A stretch of 64,000 bases of DNA. Source: Agapanthus africanus. Lineage: Eukaryota; Streptophyta; Magnoliopsida; Asparagales; Amaryllidaceae. The notes below the pieces were generated by a model, which saw nothing but the letters and a program-made list of their open reading frames with translations, did no database searches and was not told where the DNA came from. Shown in pieces: positions 43,301 through 54,461 of this stretch. Within the stretch, counting starts at the first letter, position 1. The number at the start of each line of letters is the position of its first letter. Where the stretch lies: assembly GCA_030015575.1 (NCBI GenBank), contig CM057347.1, positions 511,193,176 to 511,257,175 of the forward strand, in the 5' to 3' direction. Both the position numbers and the translations under genes were made by a program.

Positions 43301-46300
43301 CGTGGCGAGTTGTCATGTGATCTCCCACTCGTTTACGGACGATGAAAAAACTCCTGACGCTGAGAAACTGGGGGCACAGCCTGAGCCAAAACTTGCATGG
43401 CCGACAGGTGAAATGATCGACGCCTTTCTAGACGAGATTCATCTGAAAAGTAAAGCCAACCGGGAGCATGAGATGGCCATATTTGAAAGAGCCAAACGCC
43501 GACGACTAAACGAAAGAGTCGAGATATTCCCGCCAGATCGAAAGGCACCTGACGTGGATAAAAACATATTCAAGACGAAGAAAAGGTTTGCCAAAGCCAT
43601 GTCAATGGGAATGAAACTACCACCCTCGGAAGAAAACACGCTTAATGGGGCGGAAAGACACCCTAATTGCTGCTCGTACCATCGGAAGATTTCACACCCT
43701 ATTGAGGAGTGCGACGCCTTTAAGATATGGTGGCAGGGGTATGTTACTCACCGACAACATTTTAAGCGAATGAAACGCAGAACTCGTCGGGAGCAGAGAG
43801 ATACAACCAACAGGCATAAAAGAACTACCGGCAACTGTTACACGGTCAACGCCGGAGGATCACAAGTTCTCACCTTTGGGAGCGACTCTGATGAGGAAAT
43901 GGCTCTGGGCCCTCTCTTTAAAGAACCCGTCTTTGGGAAAGAAGAAGAGCCGGAGGCCTGCGAGAACATCCAGCTGCGCAATCGCACGCTTCCGGAAAAG
44001 AATCTTGGGCCCGCAACTAGAAAAGATAAGGGAAAGGAAAAGGTCGCCGAGGATATCGCCTTAGACGGCCAGGTCATGAAAGAGCTGACTGCCAAGGACC
44101 CGTCTAAGAAGGGTAGGGTGGACTACAACATCCTAGCGCACCTGAGGAAGCTACCTTCGCAGCTCAGCATTCTAGACGCCCTCCTGTTATCAAAGGAAGC
44201 GAGAGATTCATTAATCAAGACGCTACAAGAGCCCGAACAATTGCAAGCCTTCCTCGCCGAAGAAAGGATGAAGGATGAGCTGGAAGAAGTGCACACGGCC
44301 GATATCACGTTAGGTGATGAAGACCTTCTCCTTGGGACGTGCGACCACAACCGCCCCCTATACGTCTCTGGATATTGCCACGATATAAAGATAGGCAAAA
44401 TCTTGGTTGACAATGGGTCTTCCGTTAATCTCCTTAACGTGCGGGTGTTAAAGGAAATCTGCATGAGCGTCCAACATCTTGCTCGGGACAAGATCACCAT
44501 CTCCGGGTTCGATTCCCAATCATCAAGAACTCTTGGGTTTGTGATACTGACGCTACGCTTTGGACTGCTCGTCACAGATATTAAGTTTCACGTCATTGAC
44601 GCCAAGACCTGCTACAACGCCTTGCTCGGTCGTCCTTGGTTACACGAGTACAATATCATCCTTTCTACACAACATCAGTATATGAAGTATTTTAAGGATG
44701 GTCTCGAGTATACCGTAACAGGGGAGCTGAACCCGTTCTCCGTAAATGAAGTCCGCAAATACGAAGATGCAAAGTACTTTTTGCCAGATTTCGAGGACAC
44801 AGAGAGGTGTCAAAAACCGGAGAACGAAGCCGTCGCCACCTTTCCTGTTTTCGGGAGTGATACCGAAGAAGAGGAGGAGATAGTTTACGCTGGGCCGTCT
44901 CGACGCAACAACCCGGGACCGTCCGCCCCCATATTGATCTTCGGAAGCGACTCAGAAGATGAGGTTAATGCTGTGTTCTCCAGTCGGTCGTCAATACAAG
45001 CATTCCCTAGCGATGATCAGAGTTTGCAAATCACCATGGTCCCCCGGGAGCACTACAAAGACCTTGACGCACTTGAAGTTCACAGCGTGCAAGAGCTGCC
45101 GACATTTTACGTCCCTCCCTGGCGAAAAGGTGAAAAGGCGATCCTGTTCTACCGGTCCACGGAAACAAGAGTAGAGAAAGAAATCTGGCACGGCGCGGAT
45201 TCTACACTTGACAGACTCCAACCCATCCGTTTGCCCAGATATTACACAAACGGACTAAAAAGGCTATTGAAGCGCCAAGGGGTACCCTTAAAACAGACTA
45301 TTCGACAAGCTCGATTCTATAACAGGATTTGGGATGTCCCTGGGACTCAGCGTAAGTTGCCCAACGGGAAAATGGACCCCCTTAAGTATTTAATGTCGAA
45401 GGCCATACTGACTGGCCGACTCGCTAAATGGGCCCTGCTCTTGATGGAGTTCTCGATAACATATCGGCCTCTCAAGGCAGTGAAAGGCCAGGCCATCGCC
45501 GACTTCCTCGCTGAGCATCCGATACCGGCCGATTCCCCTCTGAATTGCGAACTACCAGACGAGCACGCGTTTGATGCGATCGACGGTGGTAATATCCGAT
45601 GGGAGCTTTATTTCGATGGAGCATCTTCCGTGAAGAAGCGCAAACAAAGCACCCCTATAATCAAATCAGGGGTGGGCCTCATCTTTGTAACTCCACAAGG
45701 AGGGATAATGCGCTTTGCTTTCTCCTTAACAGAGCAGAGGACGAACAACGAGGCTAAATACGAAGCTTTGATAGCAGGCCTAGAGATCGCCATCGATATG
45801 GGAATTGAAAACCTCCTCATATACGGAGATTCCCAACTGGTCGTTAGTCAAGTAAACGGCGACTACCAGACATGCAAGCCAGAGCTGGTGAAGTATGGAG
45901 AGAGAGTACCACAACTGCTGACTCAAATCCCTTCCTACACTTTGGAAAACATACCGCGTGCGGAAAATAGCAAAGCGGATGCATTAGCCAAGCTCGCTAA
46001 AGAACTAGCTGATGAGAACCTCGATGACGTTAGGATCGTGGTACAAAGCCGTCGAGTACTTGCCCCTGAAGAAATATCTCTGGAATCACCCGAAGAAAGG
46101 GGAGCAACTGAGCAGACAGCCCTGCAAATGAATGACCAAGAGAATGTTGGAGATTGGAGAGAAGTCTTCATAGACTACTTCAAATCCCATCGAACGTCTG
46201 AAGATGCTTCCTCAAGACATCAGCTCATGAAACGAGCTCTGTCTTTCGCCTTCGTCAACGATACTTTGTACAAAAGGTCATTCGATTCTCTGTGGTTGAG

Positions 46301-47404
46301 ATGCCTGGGACCTGATGAAGCGAAAAGAGTCGTTCAGGAAGTTCACGACGGACTCTGCGGTTCTCACCAAGCAGGCCCGAAGATGAAGTTGAAGATTAAA
46401 CGGATGGGTTATTACTGGCCCACAATGATCCAGGACTGCCTCGAGTATGCGTAGCAATGCCACTCGTGCCAAATCCATGGGGACTTTATCCATCAGCACC
46501 CAAATCCTCTACATCCAACAGTGGATAGCTGGCCATTCGAAATGTGGGGAACTGACATAGTCAGCCCCATCGAACCAGCATCGTCTAGAGGACATCGTTT
46601 CATCTTGGCGACGACTGACTACTTCTCCAAATGGGCAGAAGCAATACCGTTATGGGAGGTGAAGACGGAGAATATCCCCCATTTCTTCAAGACGCACGTC
46701 ATTTATCGGTTTGGAACTCCGCGACGAATCATCTCTGATAACGGTCTAGCCTACAGAAGCCACAAGATTAGTCGCTTCGCGCGGCAATACAACATAGACT
46801 GGAAATATTCCTCAGTTTATAATCCGCGAGCTAACGGTCTAGCTGAGGCTTTCAACAAAACCCTGACAAAGATCGTGAAGAAGACGGTGTCCCGAAACAA
46901 AAAGGACTGGCATGAGAGACTGTAAGAAGCTCTCTGGGCGTATCGGACTACGTTCAAGACGGCCACGAACACAATGCCATACGCGTTGGTATTCGGTACG
47001 GAAGCAGTACTCCCCCTCAAGATAGAGCTACCCTCTCTACGAGTGGCAGTCCACTACGAGCTGACGGACGAAGAAAATGCTCACCTTCGGCTTGAGGAGC
47101 TTGACGCCCTTGATGAACCCCGGCTTATAGCGCAACAAAATCTGGAGGCTTATAAAGCAAAGATGACGCGCTCCTACGAAAGATTGACCAGGCCAAGGAC
47201 ATTCCGCCAGGACGAACTCGTACTAGTGGTCAAAAGACCTATGATCCCCAATCGCGCCAAGCGGGGAAATTCGAGCCGAACTATGAAGGTCCGTACATCA
47301 TAGACAAGGTCTACCGGGGTGGAGCGTATCTACTCATGGATATGCACGGTGAGAGACCTTTCAGGCCAGTAAATGGTCGCTTCCTGAAGAAATACTACGC
47401 TTAA
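40380..47404 (+). pseudogene. gag-pol: G2 gag-pol polyprotein without reverse transcriptase
   Basis: An open frame runs 2,036 codons from 40344 to TAG at 46452-46454; the likely start is the ATG at 40380, which matches the G1 gag start. Domains (residues from 40344): SVFxRL-type repeats (~75-190), gag domain (~562-665), CHHC knuckle CPYHQTVSHPIEDC (~802), a second knuckle CSYHRKISHPIEEC (~1108), acidic FGSDSDEE motifs, protease with DNGSS (D ~1356), then no RT. MDPLKYLMSKAILTGRLAKW (~1677) is the end of the first RNase H, followed by archaeal-type RNase H (FDGAS, EAKYEAL, GDSQ, KADALA; ~1752-1890) and the integrase zinc finger. After the TAG, the integrase core continues (TDIVSP, SDNG, 35 residues to GLAE), with TAA at 46923-46925 and a one-base frameshift near 47270, ending with FLKKYYA at 47404. 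No YxDD motif occurs anywhere. Confidence 0.9.
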
Positions 47405-47496
47405 CGGGTCAAGGCCTAGGTCAATGATAGATGACGACGACTATGTCCACTCGCTATCTTCCTAAGCCCGAACTCTAAGTAGTAACCGGCCTTCTT
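47405..47496 (+). other. Short spacer after integrase, nothing recognised
   Basis: Non-coding sequence between the polyprotein stop and the first repeat array. Confidence 0.5.
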
Positions 47497-47660
47497 CAAC
47501 AACGGACCGAAACGTCCTTAAACTAACGACGGACCAAAACGTTCTTAAACTAACGACGGACCGAAATGTCCTTAAACTAGCAACGGACCGAAACGTCCTT
47601 AAACTAACAATGGACCACTATGTCCTAAAACTAGCTATTGACCGAGATGTCAATAAACTC
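47497..47660 (+). repeat. 27-bp tandem repeat, six copies
   Basis: Unit AACGGACCGAAACGTCCTTA plus AACTAAC. It is a variant of the GTCCTTAAAC minisatellite. The matching G1 sequence begins right where its gag ends (36741-36770), which marks the G1 pol deletion. Confidence 0.9.
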
Positions 47661-47854
47661 CGGTGGATTGCAGTATCTCAAAGCCGATATATAAAAAATA
47701 AAAAATAAATAAAATAAATAAAATAAAAATAAAAACGGTATGTCCATAAGCAAAATGGGCACGGATGAAAACCCGGAAGGGCTCCGTGAGTAAAAACAGC
47801 AGGGCTACCGGCGAGTGTTTGTGAAAACCCGAAAGGGCGCAACCTCGTTAAAGG

Positions 47855-48030
47855 ACACTTGCAGGGTCCTCACGACCTTGTAAGGAGAAACCACCCGCGT
47901 GAGATCCTTACGACTCACAAGGGAGCAACACACTTAGGAGTCCTCACGATTCCTAGGGAGAAATTACACTTGCGAGATCCTCACGACTCGTAAGGAGAAC
48001 TCTCTTATGGGACCCTCACGGCTCATAGGA
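47855..48030. repeat. Covarying hairpin array, G2 block a (five units)
   Basis: Units at 47858-47884 (arms CTTGCAGGGTC/GACCTTGTAAG), 47899 (GTGAG/CTCAC), 47933-47957 (CTTAGGAGTC/GATTCCTAGG), 47969-47994 (CTTGCGAG/CTCGTAAG) and about 48004-48029 (CTTATGGG/CTCATAGG). Loop core CTCAC or CTTAC throughout. Some pairs are G-T, that is, G-U in RNA. Confidence 0.9.
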
Positions 48031-48207
48031 TTTGAAAGTCTTAAGTCACAGAGACCTAAACCTGTGCTTAAGCAACCCCCACAACCTTCAATTTATGCCC
48101 TACAAAGCGGCTCAATACTGACCCTTATATACAATCCACGGGCGCGAATAAACATTTCCCTAACAAAAGTCCCACCCGTGGCTGAGGATATGATCGCACG
48201 GTGAACA

Positions 48208-48395
48208 ACCCTTGTAAGTCCTCTCGATTTATAAGGAGAAAACCCTTTTGTAAGATCCTTACGACTTATAAGAGAACATGCACTTAGGAATCCTCACGAT
48301 TCCCAAGGAGAAAACACACCTACAAGATCCTCACGACTTATAGGGAGAAATACCTTTGTGAGACCCTTACGGCTCGTGAAGTTAAAAGCCTTAGT
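48208..48395. repeat. Covarying hairpin array, G2 block b
   Basis: Same design, with arms such as CTTGTAAGTC, TTGTAAGATC/GACTTATAAG, CTTAGGAATC/GATTCCCAAG, CTACAAGATC/GACTTATAGG and TTGTGAGACC/GGCTCGTGAAG. Confidence 0.85.
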
Positions 48396-48554
48396 CGACA
48401 GGACCCTTAACCCTGTATACTAAGCCACCTTTGTTCAACATCGATAGAGGCAAATGATGATTCGCTCCTGGTAACATACCAGTTGTAGCGGTGCTGATGC
48501 CGAAATCGGTGTCTAAAATCCAAGCTTACAGCGAAAAGGCTAGCGAGCCACACA

Positions 48555-48770
48555 TGCATACGAAATAGCCGAGATGATGGGGTAACTTGTGACAAAACCA
48601 GCAAGTAAAAATGTATGCATGAAAAATAGCCGAAATGATGGGGCAACTCGCAATAAAAAGCAGCGAGTACAAATAAAATAAATAGCAGAAATGATTGGGC
48701 ACCGCGAAAAAATAGCCGAAATGATGGGGCAATCGCGACCTTCGCGATATAAAAGCTGAAATGATAGAGC
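48555..48770 (-). repeat. Five copies of AAAATAGCCGAAATGATGGGG, G2
   Basis: Inverse-orientation counterpart of 35604-35830 in G1. Confidence 0.85.
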
Positions 48771-49069
48771 ATCGCGGAAAAAGAAATAAAATAAAAATAA
48801 AATTTTTGCCCTACAGGAGATGTTATATCAATCCCTGTATACGATCCAGGGGCGCAAACAAAGAAGGGGTCATACTCCTCCCCCAAGTGTCATCATAAGA
48901 AGAAGCCAAATCTCGACGAGCCACAAAGATCGTCTCAACATTCGTCTCATTGCGGCAAATACGACCTCGAGCAAAGCGGAACAGCGACAACTCCCAGTTC
49001 CATGACTCGGCGATCTACTCCCACTGAGAGTCAAATCCCAACTCCGTGAAATGCGGATATAATCCAGAA

Positions 49070-50745
49070 CAAAATTCCTGGTCACGTGGAACGCGGATAA
49101 CGTCACTCTTTGACCCCGTGGAAAACATCCAGAGCGGATCCTAGTCCTCGCAGAGCACGGCAGTGAACCCGTGTGAAGCATCCAGAGCGGAGCCTAGTCC
49201 TCGCCGAACACGGCAGTGAACCCGTGTGAAGCATCTAGAGCAAAATTCCTGGTTACGTGGAACGCGGATAACGTCACTTTTGACCCCGTGGAAAACGTCC
49301 AGAGCGGAGCCTGGTCCTCGCAGAACACGGCAGTGAACCCGTGGAAAGCATCCAGAGCAAAATTCTTGGTTACGTGGAACGCGGATAACGTCACTCTTTG
49401 ACCCCGTGGAAAACGTCCAGAGCGGATCCTGGTCCTTGCAGAGCACGGCAGTAAACCCGTGTGAAGCATCCAGAGCGGAGCCTAGTCCTCGCCGAACACG
49501 GCAGTGAACCCGTGTGAAGCATCTAGAGCAAAATTCCTGGTTACGTAGAACGCGGATAACGTCACTCTTTGACCCTGTGGAAAACGTCCAGAGCAGATCC
49601 TGGTCCTTGCAGAGCACGGCAGTGAACCCGTGTGAAGCATCCAGAGCGGAGCCTAGTCCTCGCCGAACACGGCAGTGAACCCGTGTGAAGCATCTAGAGC
49701 AAAATTCCTGGTTACGTGGAACGCGGATAACGTCACTCTTTGACCCCGTGGAAAACGTCCGGAGCGGAGCCTGGTCCTCGCAGAACACGGCAGTGAACCC
49801 GTGGAAAGCATCCAGAGCAAAATTCCTGGTCACGTGGAACGCGGATAACGTCACTCTTTGACCCCGTGGGAAAACGTCCAGAGCGAATCCTGGTCCTCGC
49901 AAAATACGGCAGTGAACCCGTGTGAAGCATCCAGAGCGGAGCCTAGTACTCGCCGAACACGGCAGTGAACCCGTATGAAGCATCTAGAGCAAAATTCCTG
50001 GTTACGTGGAACGCGGATAACGTCACTCTTTGACCCCGTGGAAAACGTCCAGAGCGAATCCTGATCCTCGCAGAGCACGGCAGTGAACCCGTGTGAAGCA
50101 TCCAGAGCGGAGCCTGGTCCTCGCAGAACACGGCAGTGAACCCGTCAGAAGCATCCAGAGCAAAATTCCTGGTTACGTGGAACGCGGATAACGTCACTCT
50201 TTGACCCCGTGGAAAACGTCCAGAGCGGATCCTGGTCCTCGCAGAGCACGGCAGTGAACCCGTGTGAAGCATCCAGAGCGGAGCCTAGTCCTCACCGAAC
50301 ACGGCAGTGAACCCGTGTGAAGCATCTAGAGCAAAATACCTGGTTACGTGGAACGCGGATAACGTCACTCTTTGACCCCGTAGAAAACATCCAGAGCGGA
50401 GCCTGGTCCTCGCAGAACACGGCAGTGAACCCGTGGGAAGCATCCAGAGCAAAATTCCTGGTCACGTGGAACGCGGATAACGTCACTCTTTGACCCCGTG
50501 GAAAACGTCCAGAGTGGATCCTGGTCCCCGCAGAGCACGGCAGTGAACCCGTGTGAAGCATCCACAGCGGAGCCTAGTCCTCGCCGAACACAGCAGTGAA
50601 CCCGTGTGAAGCATCTAATGCAAAATTCCTGGTCACGTGGAACGCGGATAACGTCACTCTTTGACCCCGCGGAAAATGCCCAAAGCGGGGCCTGGTCCTC
50701 GCCAAGCATGGCAGTGAACCCGTGTGAAGCATCCAGAGCAAACAC
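49070..50745. repeat. Higher-order tandem repeat, ~171- and ~117-bp units of ~57-bp subunits
   Basis: GTCACTCTTTGACCCCGTGG recurs near 49102, 49272, 49391, 49561, 49733, 49850, 50021, 50193, 50365, 50480 and 50654. The intervals are about 171 or 117 bp, three or two subunits. Subunits share ACGGCAGTGAACCCGTG and CATCCAGAGC. Long minus-strand open frames across it are a by-product of unit length. Confidence 0.9.
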
Positions 50746-50749
50746 CGGA

Positions 50750-51720
50750 CTGTGGAGTCCTTTAAATCCACGGACTATGATGTCCTTAACCTCGACCGTG
50801 ATGTCTTAAAACTAACGATCAACCATGATGATTCTAGACTGATTTTACCTTGGTTAAAGGGTACATCTCTTCACTCCTTTGATATTTGGCGTTGTAATTC
50901 CTCAACGTCTTCAAAGAGGTGACGGGTCCCAGTAACCACACATTTCGTGGACTGTGGAGTCCTTAAATTCACGGACTATGAGGTCCTTAACCTCGACCTT
51001 GATGTCTTAAAACTAATATCGGACTGTGAAGTCCTTAAATCCACGGACTATGAGGTCCTTAACCTTAACCGTGATGTCTTAAAACTAACATCGGACTGTG
51101 GAGTCCTTAAATCCACGGACTATGAGTTCCTTAACCTTGACCGTGATGTCTTAAAACTAATATCGGACTGTGGAGTCCTTAAATCCACGGACTATGAGGT
51201 CCTTAACCTTGACCGTGATGTCTTAAAACTAACATCGGACTGTGGAGTCCTTAAATCCACGGACTATGAGGTCCTTAACCTTGACCGTGATGTCTTAAAA
51301 CTAACATCGAACCGTGGAGTCCTTAAATCCACGGACTATGAGGTCCTTAACCTTGACCGTGATGTCTTAAAACTAACATCGGACTGTGGAGTCCTTAAAT
51401 CCACGGACTATGAGGTCCTTAACCTTGACCGTGATGTCTTAAAACTAACATCGGACAATGAGGTCCTTAACCTTGACCGTGATGTCTTAAAACTAACATT
51501 GGACTGTGGAGTCCTTAAATCCACGGACTATGAGGTCCTTAACCTTGACCGTGATGTCTTAAAACTAACATCCGACTGTGGAGTCCTTAAATCCACGGAC
51601 TATGAGGTCCTTAACCTTGACCGTGATGTCTTAAAACTAATATCGAACTGTGGAGTCCTTAAACCCACGGACTATGAGTTCCTTAACCTTGACCGCGATG
51701 TCTTTAAACTACGATACCCT
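50750..51720 (+). repeat. 72-bp tandem repeat, about ten copies, seeded by an LTR-derived segment
   Basis: From about 50845 the sequence repeats LTR sequence (39183-39290: ACCTTGG, TCTCTTCACTCCTTTGAT, GTTGTAATTCCTCAACGTC) and then expands 72-bp units, each three sub-repeats of 24, 21 and 27 bp built on GTCCTTAAA. A 272-codon open frame (50947-51765) encoding 24-residue repeats arises because 72 is a multiple of three. Confidence 0.9.
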
Positions 51721-51779
51721 GGAAACCATCCTAAACTAACCCCTGCCCCCGTGAAATACGGATAAGGGTGACCGCACCC

Positions 51780-51960
51780 AGCACTTGCGGGTCCTCACGA
51801 CCTGCAAGGAAGAAAACTCTCTTGTGAGATCCTTACGACTCCCAAAGGAAAACCCGCTTAAGAATCCTCACGATTCATAAGAAGAACTTACACCTACGGG
51901 ATCCTCTCAACCTGTAGGGAGAAAAACTCTTTATGAGACCCTCACGGCTCATAAAGCTCA
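51780..51960. repeat. Covarying hairpin array, G2 block c
   Basis: Units with CTTGCGGGTC/GACCTGCAAG, TTGTGAGATC/GACTCCCAA, CTTAAGAATC/GATTCATAAG and TTTATGAGACC/GGCTCATAAAG. Corresponds to G1 block a (31226), next to the 3' end of the reverse-oriented module. Confidence 0.9.
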
Positions 51961-52086
51961 AAAGTCTTAGGAGGCAGATCTTAACCCTGAATCCTAAGCC
52001 ATCGCTACCCTGCAAGGAGGCCAAGATAAATTGCCTACAGAACAAGTTCAATCGAGAGAGACACACCATTGAGAAAAAAATATATC

Positions 52087-52092
52087 TTTATT
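52087..52092 (-). terminator. Poly(A) signal of G2 reverse-oriented module
   Basis: Minus-strand AATAAA within TTCATGAATAAAGATAT and followed by a T-rich stretch, the same context as in G1 (31048-31053). Confidence 0.7.
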
Positions 52093-52193
52093 CATGAAAC
52101 AAAATGGGCACAAAGTACAATTCATGAAAGAACAAAAAGAAAATACTCTCGTTCAGGAGTATGTACAAAAAGAAAGGAAAAAATACAAGTTTT

Positions 52194-52671
52194 TCAACCC
52201 GGCGGGCGATTTAGTAATTTTGCTAGCTCATCCTGCTTTTGCTGGGCCACGGCTTCATGATTCAGGATCGCCAGAAGACGGGCCTCCGCCTGAGCCTGCT
52301 GGGCCTGATATGAGGCAAGCCGACCTTCGAGCTCCTTCTCGGTAGCTTTGTGGGCCTCAACTCTTTCGCGAGTAAACTCGGCGGCCTTGTCGATGGCCAC
52401 TACCTCCTTGATGGCCTCTTGAAGCACTCGCCAGAGTTCATACGCTTTGTGGGCCTTGGCGGTAAGGCTGGTTTGAAGCTCGCTCAATGCTTTAGAGGCC
52501 AGCTCCTTTTCTGAGAATTTGCGGTCGAGCCTCTTCTCGCACGACACCATGTTTGCCACGCACCGTTCGATCAAACCTCGCAAGCCCGCTTTCGCAGCCA
52601 CAGCCTCCGAGGAAAGACAGGTACACTCGAGCACTGTATAAACAAGCCTCCATTCGACAGCGATACTCGAT
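52194..52671 (-). CDS. Coiled-coil last exon of the G2 reverse-oriented module
   Basis: Minus-strand frame from a splice-acceptor-like TGTTCTAG (52672) to the stop at 52194. It encodes a long alanine-, glutamate- and lysine-rich helical stretch with coiled-coil character, ending DELAKLLNRPPG. The end resembles that of the G1 reverse gene (LADLLKTPPSQ), so the last exon is shared while upstream sequence differs. Which upstream exon it splices to is unclear; the ORF at 52943-53476 ends about 270 bp before it. Function unknown; a dimerisation role is only a guess. Confidence 0.5.
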
Positions 52672-52942
52672 CTAGAACACGCACAAATCATCTGATATGG
52701 GGAGGCAACAAAGAATATCCCCGATGCATATCCTACCGAGCATGCATTTACAACTATATGAATATTCGAAAGGAAATGATACCCAAAGCTCTGATGTGCA
52801 TGCAACATAACAATAGTGCTCGCAGTTAAAGAAAATTTCCATGGAGAAATACAAAGCTCATTTATGCAAGCGAGACATACATACGAGTACCCAACACACA
52901 TGTAAATTCAACATAAAGCATGCGAAAACTAATGTGAATATA

Positions 52943-53476
52943 CTACGCTAGCGGGAAAAGGTCACCGAACACGGGATCAGTGGCACAAGGGTTAACAAAA
53001 CAAAGAACAAAATTCTCCGTCTTTCTCTCTGCTTTCTCCAACACATCGAAGCGACGGTTCTCGCGAGGAGTCGCTCCCCACCAATTGGCGCCATGTTCGT
53101 CCGCAAAGGCAGACACGATAGCCCGCCGGGCTCTTATTTGGCTCAACAGGTGAATCGAGCAATCCTTCAAAGCCTGAGTAATCAGGCACGCTTCGTGAAA
53201 ACCCTCGAGCTTTTCTTCAGCCGCGTCAAGCATCGCCAGGGTCATCTCCGCAGGGTGAGGAGGGATGTCGGTAAGCACGGCAGCAAGAATCATCCAGAGC
53301 CAGAGGGAGCCCATTGGGAGAGGGGACCCCATACGGATCAAGAGTTCATATGTCGCCGAGTCGCATTCTTCGTCGGTAAGAAGGGGATCCACCAATCGTG
53401 CAGCATAGCGAGGAATCATCTCCTCGATAGGCACATCCCACGGCTGTCGACGAGCATGGGGGCGGTTGCAGGCCAT
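52943..53476 (-). CDS. G2 reverse ORF 2: small helical protein of unknown family, 177 aa
   Basis: Minus strand, ATG at 53476 (MACNRPHARRQ), stop at 52943. Intact. It contains LTDEECDSATYELLIRMGSP, MLDAAEEKLEGF, and near the end FVNPCATDPVFGDLFPLA. It is paralogous to the broken ORF at 53950-54455: LDAAE-(D/E)-K, TD-x2-C, LL-x2-(A/I) and NPC appear in the same order. A TATA-like TTTATAA lies about 85 bp upstream (minus strand, near 53563-53570) and a CAG acceptor-like site lies between. I do not recognise the family. The alternative start MRKQLSAM adds seven residues. Confidence 0.55.
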   Translation of the reverse strand: MACNRPHARRQPWDVPIEEMIPRYAARLVDPLLTDEECDSATYELLIRMGSPLPMGSLWLWMILAAVLTDIPPHPAEMTLAMLDAAEEKLEGFHEACLITQALKDCSIHLLSQIRARRAIVSAFADEHGANWWGATPRENRRFDVLEKAERKTENFVLCFVNPCATDPVFGDLFPLA

Positions 53477-53949
53477 GGCACTCAGTTGTTTCCTCAAAAT
53501 GAATCACACTAAATTGAGAATGAATTTCTCTGTGAAGAGAAAAAGAAGGCCATGGCCTCAGGTTATAAAGAGGGGCATTAAATGCGGCGCATGGGGAATA
53601 TTGCATGGTGGGACTATTTCCGAGGCCTAAAAAGAGAAAGCATTGAAAATCAAGGAGATGGGACTATTTCCAAGGCTCATTTTTAGCATTAAATGCTATA
53701 CACAGAGAATGTGGCATGAAAAATTAAACAGCCCCATCAAAGGGACCCCGCGTGTGGAGCACGTGAGCACCAAACTTGACGTGTACTGAAAAGTGAAATA
53801 GTGCTTTACACACTAAACATATCAGCAGCAGCAATAACAAAAATAACAAAATTCCGCGAAAAAGGCATGCAAACACAGAAGGGCGCGATAAAACTTATCA
53901 TTCATGCTTTAAAGAAGTTCATACAGAATAAAAAAAAAGGGAAAAACGA

Positions 53950-54455
53950 TTACAACGGCAAGACCTCAGACGCGGGGCACGGATTGAGAAACTCAAACTT
54001 GGCTTTGTCCAAGATCCTCCAAGCATTTCAAACCATCCGAGTATGTTTTCTCTCGCGGTCATAAGCGTCGGGGTCCTCACGAATGTCTTCTACCCTCCGA
54101 TAGGCAGCAAGTATGACCGACTGCTGAAAAGCCTGGTGCAAGAGATCAATGAGGTTGTCGCGCCTTCTCTTCGAGATTAGACTCATCAGATACACCGAAT
54201 ATATCTTATCCTCGGCAGCGTCCAATGCCCTGAGCGTACACCGGTGCAGAAGAGAGGAAGCGCCTCCCAGATCGCCGGCACGATGAGTCTCAGAAGAGAA
54301 GAGCGATGGGGGAGTAGCCGATGGTTGTACTCGTCAAAGCGGCTCATGATCTCAGCACATTGAGCGTCGGTGAACTCCTGGTTCAGGCTATGGCCCAGTG
54401 CACGAATATTCCCGTAAGAAATGATTTCGTCAAGATCGTACATATGGGCATCCAT
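53950..54455 (-). pseudogene. G2 reverse ORF 1: broken paralogue of ORF 2
   Basis: ATG at 54455 (MDAHMYDLDE) lies five bases after TTTCAG, the same acceptor-GTACC-ATG layout as the G1 reverse gene. It reads FTDAQCAEIMSRFDEYNHR, shifts frame near 54240, continues LDAAEDKIYSVYLMSLISKR, meets TGA at 54028-54030, and in the same frame ends FEFLNPCPASEVLPL at 53950. About 168 codons. Decay of ORF 1 beside an intact ORF 2 suggests a duplication followed by loss of one copy. Confidence 0.55.
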
Positions 54456-54461
54456 GGTACC

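Noticed and set aside
49141..49983. 280-codon minus-strand open frame and overlapping relatives
   Set aside because: It follows the tandem repeat; several frames are open at once and unit lengths of 171 and 117 are multiples of three.
50947..51765. 272-codon open frame with 24-residue repeats (DYEVLNLDRDVLKL)
   Set aside because: Open because the 72-bp unit is a multiple of three. The same repeat in the LTRs and at 47497-47660 has other unit lengths and is not kept open.
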